Assembly (NCBI RefSeq): GCF_002575655.3
Contig: NC_053038.3
Span: 139,206,885 to 139,270,884, forward strand
Reading direction: 5' to 3'
DNA length: 64,000 nt
Source of the DNA: Aegilops tauschii subsp. strangulata
Taxonomy: Eukaryota > Streptophyta > Magnoliopsida > Poales > Poaceae
Shown here: positions 34,201 to 45,600 of the stretch, piece by piece
Position numbering within the stretch: position 1 is the stretch's first letter
Layout of the letters: each line of letters starts with the position of its first letter
The notes under the pieces: generated by a model
What the model saw: the letters and a program-made list of their open reading frames with translations, nothing else
Databases searched by the model: none
Told to the model about the DNA's origin: nothing
Made by a program: the position numbers and the translations under genes

Positions 34201-34571
34201 TACTTCCTCAACGCTTCCAAGAGCTGAGACGGGCTTCTGCAAGAGCCGGAGCTATAGCTGCTCTGAGCCGGGCCAAGGCGTTTCTTCCGGAACTAGACCC
34301 GACCGACATCGCTCTTGGATACCCCAGCCTGAAGGAAGACGGCACCCCCTTTGACCAGAAAGACTTCGCCACCTATGTGAAGAGCGTGCGCCCGGTGGCC
34401 ACCTTGATTGGGAATGACACAGACCTTACCAAGTATCAGCCGGGCTATGACGCGGAGAATCAGAGGATCCCAAATCCACGCTATGAAGCAGTCAACCTGA
34501 TCCCTCCGACTCGTAAGCATACCTTTGCCCCAGAAGTTGACCCGGCCGGGTTAATTGATGATGAGGCTTAA
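31264..34571 (+). pseudogene. Antisense gene of element B, PF04195-type protein, multi-exon
   Basis: The ATG at 31264 is followed after 13 codons by TAG at 31303-31305 (probably from Trp). The frame then continues to about 32167 with the family core: TLDDFVKMGYLP, FADHMSRGFAPPGSKFFRDVLNFF, NICNFQVFCEVYLG and HPKDWNQTWFYCQD. Candidate exons follow, each bordered by GT and AG: about 32250-32403 (Lys/Arg-rich), 32480-32582, 32640-32877, 32945-33363 (acidic), 33671-33949 (heptad-rich coiled coil) and about 34040-34571 (a helical C-terminal domain ending in GLIDDEA). Splice phases were not all reconciled, so small indels may be present. Function is unknown. The gene is opposite to gag-pol and converges on it tail to tail, like the gene in element A. 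Confidence 0.7.
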
Positions 34572-35144
34572 TTTGAAGCTTTGAGCGGCATTCACTGGAA
34601 ATCATCAACCTTCCAGGTCATGGAAGCAGCCGGAGGAGCGGAGAGGGATGAGCCGGGAGCTCCAACCCAACAAGCACCTTGATTTCTTAGGCGGCTCATG
34701 GTTACGCCTTAAAACAATGCCTCACCTTTTGGACTCGGGGAGTCGTGTAATAGAGTAGGACAAACACTTAATTTTGTCGTGCCATCGTGCACGTGTGCAG
34801 CGGTTAACTCCGTTGAAGCTGCTCTTTTATATTCCTCCGGGTTATGTTTGACCATTTACTTTCCTTAAGCTTAAAGAACTGTCTTTAATTGTCCTGCATA
34901 GAAAAACAAATCACAAGTCTCCAGGCGGCTTACTGCAAGCTTTCAAGTACACTTCTGGTTCATGTAACCCAAATAATGAGGTTGAGACCTCAACTCCGGT
35001 TCACCAGCACCTATAATGCATATTGTGTGCTATCAACATTATTAATCAAAGTTAAGCCGGTGGAGTAAGAACCACCCGTGCATACTTTTGATATGATCCA
35101 AAGAACTTGTTGCAAACCAAAAGATCAAAAACTTAGGGGCTTCT
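34572..35144 (+). other. Non-coding region after the antisense gene of element B
   Basis: No ORF is supported. It probably contains the 3' UTR of the antisense gene. A TAAGCCGG word is at 35053. Confidence 0.4.
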
Positions 35145-35540
35145 GATTCGAATACGACCAGAGAACCGTCCCAAAGGGGTTAAGCTAAGATTCGAATGCG
35201 ATCATATAGCCCCCAGTGGCTTTGGCGTTGCCGATCAAGAGGGTACCGACAGCTATGTTCTCTGTGGTTCGAATACGACCTATGTTTGAACAGGAAGCCC
35301 CCAAATGACCTTGAGAGTTGTTTAACGACGCTGATTCGAATACGATCCACGTCGGTTCCCGAAGGGGGTTGAGCTATGATTCAAATATGATCATGAAAAA
35401 CTCCCCAATGAGCTCGGCAATTTGCAAATCAAGTGGGTATCGACAGCTATGTTCTCTTTGGTTCGAATACAACCTACGTTTGAACAAGAAGGCCCCAAGT
35501 GATCATATTGTTAACGGCTAGATTTGAATACGATCATAAG
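35145..35540. repeat. 188-bp tandem repeat of element B (two units and part of a third)
   Basis: GATTCGAATACGA-type boxes start the units at 35145, 35333 and 35521 (the last as GATTTGAATACGA), exactly 188 bp apart. Each unit holds further TTCGAAT boxes. The same repeat with the same period is found in element D at 57940. It is non-coding and lies between pol and the antisense gene. Confidence 0.8.
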
Positions 35541-35692
35541 CTGGATCAACCTCCAAATGACCATGTAATGTAGTAATGGAAATAACAATAACACGTTTAC
35601 CTTTGGAGGAAAAAATGACAGAGGTCCTGCTTTATTATTTATCATAATATATACATGGCTATAGAAATATGTACATTATGAGAGACGGTGGC

Positions 35693-37033
35693 TCAAGTGT
35701 AATAAGGCCGAAGCTGAGCTATGTTCCACGGCCGACGGGTCTCATCCTCCGACTTACGTGAATCTTTGTGCTCCCGAACATCGATAAGGTAGTATGACCC
35801 GTTGTGCAAGTTCTTGCTGACCACAAAGGGCCCTTCCCAAGGCGGGGATAACTTGTGCGCATCTGTTTGATCTTGGATAAGCCGGAGCACCGGATCACCT
35901 TCCTGGAAGACCCTGGACTTAACCCGGCGGCTGTGATAGCGGCGCAGGTCTTGTTGGTAAATCGCCGAGTGAGCTGCTGCCACATCACGCTGTTCGTCCA
36001 ATAAGTCAAGAGCATCTTGACGCGCCTGCTCATTATCCGCCTCAACATAAGCCGCCACTCGAGGCGAGTCATGACGGATGTCGCTAGGGAGGACCGCCTC
36101 CGCTCCATAAACCATGAAGAAAGGCGTGTAACCCGTAGACCTGTTAGGAGTAGTATTGATGCTCCATAACGTGGAGGGTAACTCCTCCACCCAACAACCC
36201 GGCGTCCGTTGCAAAGGGACCTAAAGCCGGGGCTTGATGCCCTTCAAGATTTCCTGATTGGCTCTCTCAGCTTAACCATTGGATTGAGGGTGAGCCACTG
36301 ATGAAACATCAAGCCGAATATGCTCTTGTTGACAAAACTCCTCCATGGCGCCCTTAGATAGATTGGTACCATTGTCAGTTAGAATGTTGTGTGGAAAACC
36401 AAAGTGAAATATGACCCTTTTCATGAACTGAACCGCTGTCGCTGCGTCACACTTACTAACTGGCTCTGCTTCAAACCACTTTGTGAACTTGTCGACCGCC
36501 ACCAAGAGGTGGGTCTTCTTATCCTTGGACCTTTTAAAAGGCCCAACCATATCAAGCCCCCAGCCCGCAAATGGCCAAGTGATTGGAATCATCCTCAACT
36601 CTTGAGCCGGCACATGAGCTCGTCGCGAGAACCTCTGACAACCGTCACATTTACTGACTAAGTCCTCTGCATCAGCATGAGCCGTCAGCCAATAAAAACC
36701 ATGATGAAAAGCCTTGGCCACAAGGGATTTTGAGCCGGCGTGATGGCCACAATCTCCCTCGTGGATCTCACGTAAAATTTCTTGACCTTCCTCAGGGGAA
36801 ACACAATGCTGGAAAGTTCCAGTGACACTGTGACGATGCAGCTCGCCATTGATAATTATCATTGACTTAGACCGCCGGGTTATTTGTCTGGCCAAAGTTT
36901 CATCTTCAGGCAATTCTCCCCGGGTCATGTAAGCCAAGTATGGAACAGTCCAATCTGGGATAATGTGGAGAGCCGCCACCAACTGCGCTTCCGGGTCAGG
37001 AACAGCCAAGTCTTCCTCTGTAGGCAACTTAAC
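35693..37033 (-). pseudogene. Integrase of element B
   Basis: The frame (numbering from the ORF start at 37708) shows the zinc finger H316, H322, C354, C357, then GLDMVGPF (D386) and TDNGTNL (D445). The catalytic Glu would be residue 481 but lies two codons behind an in-frame TAA at 36272-36274, which replaced Gln of the usual NGQAERAN. A second stop occurs about 18 codons later, near 36220. The remaining frame, 36214-35693, carries the C-terminal domain (TGYTPFFMVYGAEAVLPSDI, PWEGPFVVSKN) and ends normally. Spacing and all other motifs are standard. Confidence 0.85.
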
Positions 37034-38896
37034 AGAAGGGTTATGCAGAATGTCCAAGAAAGTATTAGGCGGCACCGGCTTTTGCTGAGAGCCCAGCCGG
37101 CTTAATGCATCAGCCACCTCGTTCTTCCTGCGATCGATGTGCTCTACTTGGTAACCCTGAAAATGTCCAGCAATGGTATCAACTTCGCGGCGATAAGCCG
37201 CCATGAGGGGGTCCTTGGAATCCCACTTGCCTGACACTTGTTGGGCCACTAAATCTGAATCGCCAAAGCACCTTACCCGGCTTAAGCTCATCTCCTTAGC
37301 CATCCGAAGACCATGGAGCAAGGCCTCGTACTCAGCTGCATTGTTAGTACAGGGAAACATCAACCGTAGCACATAGCAAAACTTGTCACCCCGAGGGGAA
37401 GCTAATACAACTCCAGCCCCCGAGCCCTCCAATTGCCTGGACCCGTCGAAGTGAATAGTCCAGTATGTATTATCCGGTTTCTCTTCAGGCACCTGCAGCT
37501 CTGTCCAATCGTTGATGAAATCCACCAATGCTTGAGATTTGATAGCAGTGCGCGGCACGTATTTTAGACCATGAGGCCCAAGTTCTATAGCCCACTTAGC
37601 AACTCTTCCTGTGGCTTCTCTGTTTTGGATGATATCTCCTAGGGGAGCAGAACTAACCACAGTGATAGGGTGACCCTGGAAATAATGCTTAAGCTTCCGG
37701 CTTCCCATGAATACCCCATAAACAAGCTTCTGCCAATGTGGATACCGTTGTTTGGACTCAATGAGTACTTCGCTGACGTAGTCAACCGGCTGCTGAACCG
37801 GATACTCCTTACCTTCTTACTTACGCTCCACCACCACAGCCACGCAGACGGCTCGTGTGTTAGCGGCTACATACAACAATAAGGGCTCCTTGTCAACAGG
37901 AGCAGCAAGGACTGGGGGCTCAGCCAGCTGTCTCTTCAAATCCTCAAAAGCAACATTAGCAGCATCATTCCAGATAAAGTCATCTGTTTTCTTCATCATC
38001 TGGTATAGCGGCATGGCCTTTTCACCCAAGCAGCTTATAAACCGGCTCAAAGCAGCGATGTGACCCGCCAGACGCTGGACGTCGTTTATGCACGCCGGCT
38101 TAGCCAGAGAGGTGATTGCCTTGAACTTTTCCGGGTTAGCTTCAATGCCCCTGTGAGAAACCGGAAAACCCAAGAGCTTGCCTGCAGGAACACCAAAAAC
38201 ACACTTGGCCGGGTTAAGCATCATCTTGTAAACCCGGAGATTATCAAAGGTTTCTCTAAGATCATCTATCAAGGTCTCCTTCTCCCTGGATTTAACCACG
38301 ATATCATCCACATAGGCATGAACGTTGCGCCCAATCTGGTTATGAAGACAATTCTGCACGCAACGCTGGTAAGTCGCCTGTGCACTCTTGAGCCCAAAAG
38401 GCATAGACACATAACAGAAGGCTCCAAAGGGAGTGATGAACGCTGTCTTCTCCTGGTCCTTAACTGCCATTTTATTCTGATGGTATCCAGAATAAGCATG
38501 CAAAAAACTTAAGCGCTCACAACCCGCCGTAGCATCAATAATTTGATCAATACGGGGGAGAGCAAAAGGATCAGCCGGACAAGCTTTGTTTAAATCCGTG
38601 TAGTCCACACACATCCGCCAGGTGCCGTTCTTCTTAAGCACAAGCACCGGGTTAGCTAACCATTCTGGATGAAAAACTTCAACAATAAACCCGGCCGCCA
38701 AGAGCCGGGCTACCTCCTCACCAATGGCTTTCCACCTCTCCTCATTAAACCGCCGGAGGAATTGCCTGACCGGCTTAAATTTCGGATCAATATTGAGAGT
38801 GTGCTCAGCGAGTTCTCTAGGTACACCTGGCATGTCAGAAGGTTTCCATGCAAAGATGTCCCTGTTCTCACGGATGAACTCGATGAGCGCGCCTTC
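37034..38896 (-). pseudogene. Reverse transcriptase, RNase H and archaeal-type RNase H of element B
   Basis: The RT has WRMCVDYTDLNKACP, PFGLKSAQATYQR and an intact YVDD box (HAYVDDIVVKS). In motif A the catalytic Asp is His (FLHAYSGYH instead of FLDAYSGYH, codon 38498-38500), and the next conserved Ile is Asn. RT activity is therefore lost. A TAA at 37817-37819 separates the RT/connection from the RNase H part, which resumes in the same frame (MGSRKLKHYFQGHPITVV). The archaeal-type RNase H follows with D88, E127, D150 and D200 all present (numbered from 37708). This confirms the Tat lineage. Confidence 0.85.
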
Positions 38897-41867
38897 CTAT
38901 TTCAGATCCAGATTGGCACTGATGCTGAACTGCTGAGATGACTCACCTGGAACAAAATCAACAAGTTTAGTCTCATCAGCTGACTTAAATTTCATTACCG
39001 GCTCATGCTCCGTTGTTGGCTTTTTCAAAGACGTCATATCTGCCGGGTCAACATTGTCCTTATAAAACATCAACTCCTCTGTTGCACAAACAGATTCTGC
39101 GTAAGCCGCGTCACCTTCTTCACACTCCAAGGCTATCTTTCGGCTGCCATGAACCGTAATGGTCCCATTGTGACCCGGCATCTTGAGCTGCAAATACACG
39201 TAACACGGCCGTGCCATGAACTTGGCATAAGCCGGCTGCCCAAATAAAGCATGGTACGGACTTCTTATCTTAACCACCTCAAAGGTTAGTTTTTCCCCCC
39301 TATAGTTGTACTCATCTCCAAAGGCCACTTCTAGCTTGATCTTACCGACTGGATACGCCGACTTACCGGGCACCACCCCATGGAAAATAGTATTAGACTG
39401 GCTGAGGTTCTTATCAGTTAATCCCATACGACGGAAGGTCTCATAATAGAGGATGTTGATGCTACTGCCTCCGTCCATGAGCACCTTAGTGAATTTGTAC
39501 CCTCCAACCTGAGGAGCCACCACCAAGGCCAGGTGACGCGGATTATCAACCCATGGAGGGTGATCTTCTCTACTCCACACAATAGGCTGCTTAGACCATC
39601 TTAAATAACGGGGAATCGCCAGCTCAACAGCATTTACAGCCCTCTTATGAAGCTTCTGGTCTCGCTTGCACAGACTGGTGGTAAACACATGATACTGTCC
39701 ACCATTGAGCTGCTTTGGATTGGTTTGGTATCCCCTCTGCTGCTGCTGATTACCCTGGCCAGATTGCTGATTAAAGCCCCCTTGAAAATTCTGAGAATTC
39801 GAATTTGAGCCGCCGCTCGGACCATGAAAGTCGCCGCCGCCTGAGCCGCCGCCTGGCCCATTGTTGCCATTAAATGCATTGGAAGTTTTGAAGGCCTTCA
39901 TGATTGCGCAGTCTTTCCATAGATGAGTGGTCGGCTTCTCCCTAGAGCCATGCCTTGGACAAGGTTCATTCAACAACTGCTCAAGCGTCGGGCCTGACCC
40001 CCCGGCTCGAGGAGGTGGTCTTCCCTTGCGACGGTGGTTGTTGCCCTGCGCATTGGCGTTGGCCACAAACTCCATGCTGCCATCAGCCTTACGTTTGTTA
40101 CCTCCCTGGCTCGCCGGGTTATGCTGAGGGCCCCTGCCATTGCCATTCCGTTTTCCCTTCGCTGTCCTGTCATCATCTGACGCGGGATCCTTGGTACTAT
40201 CAGAGCCGGCGTACTTGACCAGAGCTGCCATCAGCGTACCCATATCATTGCAATCGCGCTTGAGCCGCCCGAGCTTCATCTTCAGGGGCGCAAAACGACA
40301 ATTCTGCTCCAACATTAAGACTGCAGAGCCGGCATCCATCTTATCAGATGAATGTATTATCTCTTTGACCCGGCGAACCCAATGGGTTGTAGACTCACCC
40401 TCCTGCTGCTTGCAGTTAGTCAAATCCACAATTGACATAGATTGCCTACATGTATCTTTGAAGTTTTGGATGAACCGGGCTTTTAGCTCAGCCCAAGACC
40501 CGATGGAGTTAGGCGGCAATCCTTTCAACCAAGTGTGGGCAGTCCCATCTAACGTCATGGTGAAGTACTTGGCCATTGCCGCTTCACTGACCTCCAGCAA
40601 CTCCATAGCCATCTCGTAACTCTCGATCCATGCTTCGGGTTGTAAATTAGCCGTGTAATTAGGCACCTTCCTAGGCCCTTTGAAATCCTTGGGCAGACAT
40701 TCATTACGGAGAGCCGGCACCAGACAAGGAACACCTCCAGTCCTCGTAGGTATACCCGCATCGATAGAAGCCGTGGGATAAGCCGGGAGTGGCTGGTAAG
40801 CCGTCAACTGAGGCGCCTGCTCCGCCTCTTGCTGTGCTCTATCTTGGTCTACCGCGTTAAAGGCTCCATTATGAGCCGGGCCGTGGCCCGCTGGCAAGTC
40901 ACGGCGCCGGACGTTGCTTGAGCCGGTCGCTGAGACCATGTGTCTGCTGTAACTTGGGCTCCGGCCTGGACGAGGGGTTGAATGAATCCTGTCCCGACTA
41001 TATGAATATGCCTCCTGTTGCGCCAGAGCCGTCTGAAGAAGTTCTCTGACCCGGCGGGTTTCGACTGCCGTTGGAGAGTCGCCATCGATTGGGAGAGCCG
41101 CCAGCTGCGCCGCCGCGGCGACCATGTTTTCCAACCGGTTGGCATAATGACCCGATGGTATTGGCACGTACTGAGGTGGGCAGGGTTCACCCGGGGAGGC
41201 CCCATCACTTGGGCTGAATTGGCGTTCCAGCCCCGGGCGCCGTGATCTCTGGCGGGTTACTGGGCCCTGCACTAGGCGTGTTGAAGAGGTTTCGAGGATC
41301 GTAAACCGGAGGGAGTCGAGATTGAGCCTTTTGATGCCTCCTTCTCATGACCTCATTGGACGCGTTCTGATCCATCGTGAGCCGGAAAGACTGCGCCTGA
41401 ATCAGCTGAGTCTGGGCGTCGAGTGCCGCCCTCTCTACAGCCATCCTGATCCCTTCCGTCGCCAGATCCTCCTTAGCTTTTACTAGATCCAGCTTTAACT
41501 GTGCCACCTCCGCATCATGCTGCGCTTGATCTGCTGGGGCGACCGTGGTGGTTAGCAGGGCCGTCATCTTGTCTGTGAGATCCATCAGCACCTGAGCCGG
41601 CGAGTGCACAGGGCCTCCTGCCCCAGTGGCGGAGTTTTGAACAGGTTCTGCGCCGGCCATGAAGATTCCAACCCGGCTCGGCAGCTCAAAGGTGTCCGGA
41701 ATACTGTCGCCATCGGAACAACCCCTAAGCCTGCCATCTTGAAGTTGGTATAACGAGTCGGTCTCCTCTATGGATGACTCGCCGTTAGAGCGAGCGGCCG
41801 TCTCATCGCCAGATCCAGATCCTTCAGAGAGTCCTCCATAGACGCATCCCACGAAAGCACGCTTCAA
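38897..41867 (-). pseudogene. Gag and protease of element B
   Basis: The N-terminal part of Gag (41867 to about 41230) is in another frame from the rest, so one indel separates them. The main frame, 41272-38897, has 791 codons. The capsid-like domain is at about residues 213-340 (AKYFTMTLDGTAHTWLKGLP, WAELKARFIQNFK, THWVRRVKEII). A basic region and a zinc-knuckle-like C438...C455 follow, then a Gln/Asn/Gly-rich stretch, then the protease with D600-G601-G602 (VLMDGGSSINILY). The frame ends at a TAG (38897-38899) just before the RT; the RT continues in the same frame, so Gag-Pol was one polyprotein. Confidence 0.85.
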
Positions 41868-42144
41868 GGCAGGCAGAGTCCGGGCGGGTCTTGCACGCTG
41901 AGCCGTCTCGATGAGATTGGCGCAGAGGTCCAGCTCAAGGCCCGGCTCACCAATCTTGCCAATGAAGACATGGATTCCGCCGAAGGGGACCCGGTACCCG
42001 TACTCGATTGAGCCGGCGTCGGGGCCCTAGTTTGCATCGTCGATGTAGAGCTTGCCGCAACGACTCTTGGTCATCCGGCCCACAGCGTATCCCTTGAGCG
42101 CTTCGAAGCTGCCCTTCAAGAACTCAAATCCACCGTGCGCTGGC

Positions 42145-42160
42145 CCCACGGTGGGCACCA
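42145..42160 (-). other. Primer binding site of element B
   Basis: The minus strand reads TGGTGCCCACCGTGGG, two bases inside the 5' LTR. Element D has the same site with one difference. The plus strand ends with a tRNA-like ...CACCA. Confidence 0.7.
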
Positions 42161-42162
42161 GC

Positions 42163-42683
42163 TGTCGTGGAATTGTCACGGCAGATGTCCTAGCAGAAGG
42201 ACTTAGTCGTAGAGCCATCGCAGCTAGGAAGCTTAAAGGGGTTAAACGGGACAAGGGACACGAGGATTATACTGGTTCGGCCCCTTACGGTGAAGGTAAA
42301 AGCCTACGTCTAGTTGAGGTGGTATTACTTAAGGTTTCGATGACCAGGGAGCTTAATCGCTATGCCTGGCTATCGATCTGTTGTCTCTCGTCCTGAACCG
42401 CCGCCGGATCGTCCCTTTATATAGAGAGGTTGACGCCCCGGCGGCTCTTAGAGTTCCGCCCGGCTTATAACAGTGTCCGGCTCGGACTCTTAGCTATTCT
42501 TGCCTTACACTACAAGTCTTGCCATAACGGCGGTTCATCACTACGGGCCTTAAGCCGCCTCCGGGTCTTAAGCCCATTACTAACCCGCCTTCCGCAAGCT
42601 TGGTACTGGGCTTCACGTGATGATCATTATAACGTAACCCGACCCCTCCTAGGCGGGTGACTCTAATTGTTATATCCTCAACA
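42163..42683 (-). repeat. 5' LTR of element B (521 bp)
   Basis: Same length as the 3' LTR and 18 differences by eye (about 3.5 percent). A TATATAAAG box on the minus strand is near 42415-42424. It is followed on the right by the target copy ctttt at 42684-42688. Confidence 0.9.
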
Positions 42684-45600
42684 CTTTTGCAAGGTGGATA
42701 TCATTACATCAACATTACATAATAGATGGGGATACATACAAGGCATACAAATGCCGCAAGAATACATCAATACATCACACATAAGATCAACATTCGACTA
42801 CGGATGAAACACAAACAGAAGCTCAAACGACATCCACCCTGCCAGCCCAGGCTGCCGACCTGAAACCTATCCCCTGATCGAAGAAGAAGCAGAAGAAGAA
42901 CTCCAAAACAGGTAACCATCGCTCTCGCGTCATGATCACCGCAAAACCTGAACCTGCAACTGGTGCTGTAGTAATCTGTGAGCCACGAGGACTCAGCAAT
43001 CCCATTACCATGGGTATCAAGACTAGCAAAGCTTAATGGGAAAGGAAAGGATAAGGTGGTGAGGTTGCAGCAGCGTCTAAGCAATGTATGGTGGCTAACT
43101 TACGCAAATAAGAGCGAGAAGAGAAGCAAAGGAACGGTCGTCAACTAGTAATGATCAAGAAGTGATCCTGAACTCCTACTTTCGTCAAACATAACCCAGA
43201 AACCGTGTTCACTTCCTGGACTCCGCCGAGAAGAGACCATCACGGCTACACACGCGGTTGATGCGTTTTAGTTAAGGTCAAGTGTCAAGTTCTCTACAAC
43301 CGGATATTAACAAATTCCCATCTGCCACATAACCACGGGCACGGCTTTCGAAAGATAATACCCTGCAGGGGTGTCCCAACTTAGCCCATTATAAGCTCTC
43401 ACGGTCAACGAAGGATATTCCTTCTCCCGGGAAGACCCGATCAGTCTCGAAATCCCAGTTACAAGACATTTCGACTATGGTAAAACAAAACCAGCAAAGC
43501 CGCCCGGATGTGCCGACAAATCCCGATAGGAGCTGCACATATCTCGTTCTCAGGGCACACCGGATGAGCCAGACGTCGGGTTGGCATAGACCCTGGTTTC
43601 CCAGGGGGCGCCGGACATCGCTCGGTTTGGACCAGCACTCGAAGGAGCACTGGCCCGGGGGGGTAAATAAAGATGACCCTCGGGCTCCGAAAACCCAAGG
43701 GAAAAAGGCTAGGTGAGGCAAATGTAAAAACCAAGGTTGGGCCTTGCTGGAGGAGTTTTATTCAAAGCGAACTGTCAAGGGGGTCCCATAAATCACCCAA
43801 CCGTGTAAGGGACGCGAAAATCAAGGAACATAACACCGGTATGACGGAAACTAGGGCGGCAAGAGTGGAACAAAACACCAGGCATAACGCCGAGCCTTCC
43901 ACCCTTTACCAAGTATATAGATGCATTAATAAATAAGAGATATTGTGATATACCAACATAAACATAATCCAACATGGAGCAATAAGAGGGGCTGACCAAA
44001 AGCGGTAACATAGCCAAACAACGGTTTGCTAGGAAGGGTGACAAAGGTTAGAGGTTCATGGCAATTTGGGAGGCTTGAATAGCAAGTGCTAGGTAGCGCA
44101 GCATAGCGATAGAACGAAGCAACTAGCATAGAAATGATAGTAAAGAGATCCAAGGTGACGGTCATCTTGCCTGAAATCCCGCTAGGAAGAAGAACGAGTC
44201 CATGAAGAAGATGAGCCACGAAGACGAATGAATCCTCACGATCGCAACGACACGGGAACTATCGAGAAGAAGCACACAACATGGTAAACACACCACACAT
44301 GAACAGAGCATGATGACCAATCAAGAATGATGCATGACAAGGCTACATGAAGCTACTCATGACAAGAGATGATGCATGCAGGAACAACACATCAAAGCAA
44401 GTTTAAATGAGGCCGGAAACAACATATAACAAATCCGGTAAGTCCTCATATGCAAATTTCGAAATTGGTCCAGAAATGAATAAACCTTATGTTCAGTTGT
44501 TAAACAGCAAGTCAAGATGCACCAAGTTGATCTACACGAAATTCTAGTCAAGTTACATATAAAGTTCATTAGATTCGGAGCTACGGCCTAGAAGATATGA
44601 GCAAAACAAGTTAAACATGGCATTGATGCAAAATGCATTCAAACATCAAGGAAACACACTCAAGGCATGGATCCAACAAGGTAATATGAAACTACATGCA
44701 AAACTAAGCAAGTTTGATATAGAGCATGCTCAAAACGGAGCAACGGTGCAACACATACACTCCAAACAAGACATAGCAACAATCTGTCCAAAACAGCAAC
44801 TGGGCAACTTGCAAGCATCAAAACAATATGCTACAGCAACTCAACATGAAAACAAAAGGAATGGACATGATGTAAAGGTAAATCATGACAAAACATGAAC
44901 ACTGATCTATCTCCAGAAATCACTAGAACATGTTCAAAACGACATAGCAAGATTGCAAATAATAACAGGTTCCTAGACTTGGCAGAAATTACTGGACATC
45001 GCTGAAATAACATCAGGTTGCAATGTTCAGAGCACGAAATCAACATGATACAGGAACTTAACATGGCAAAACAAGGCAAGGCATGAATCTACTAAATGCA
45101 TATGACAAAAGTCCCTTACTGACCATAAGCCAAAAAGGCACAGAAGATATGAAGGCAACCATGTAAACATAGCAAGTTTCGTTAATATGATGGCATCTTG
45201 GTGAGCTTGATGCACTCATCACAAAGCAATGCATGACAAAACATAGCATGAAAGGATCAACTACAACAAGCTTGGCAAAATTGAATAACACGTAAACAAT
45301 CTGCCAGGAACATTTCATAGCAAGAGTAGAGCAAGATTGAGTCATGCTATGGCACTCCATAATTGCAAACAAGGGCATGAATGTATAGAGCACAACTATA
45401 TCTACAAAACATCCTTACTGAACATCTCCAAAAGGAGCATAGATCTCTCTGTAGCCACATGGATACATAGCAACAAAATAACAGCAGTCACAGACCTGGT
45501 AAAATTACAAAGTCCCTGAAATCAGAAACATCACGGAGCCTAGTTTGCATGCTTGTGCTAGTGACCACAGAGATCACAAAAAATACATGGCATACACCCC

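Larger units (their letters stand above)
29716..42683 (-). mobile_element. Element B: complete Tat-lineage Gypsy element (12,968 bp)
   Basis: Two 521-bp LTRs, a perfect 5-bp target duplication, a primer site and a polypurine tract, gag-protease-RT-RNase H-archaeal RNase H-integrase on the minus strand, and an antisense gene on the plus strand next to the 3' LTR. The LTRs differ at 18 positions by eye. Pol stays in one frame across most of its length but holds four stops, gag has a frameshift, and a catalytic RT residue is changed. The element is full-length but dead. It shares LTR ends, primer site and a 188-bp repeat with element D. Confidence 0.9.

Noticed and set aside
42145..42160. tRNA-like 3' end sequence (…gggcacca)
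   Set aside because: It is the primer binding site complement next to an LTR; no cloverleaf can be drawn around it.
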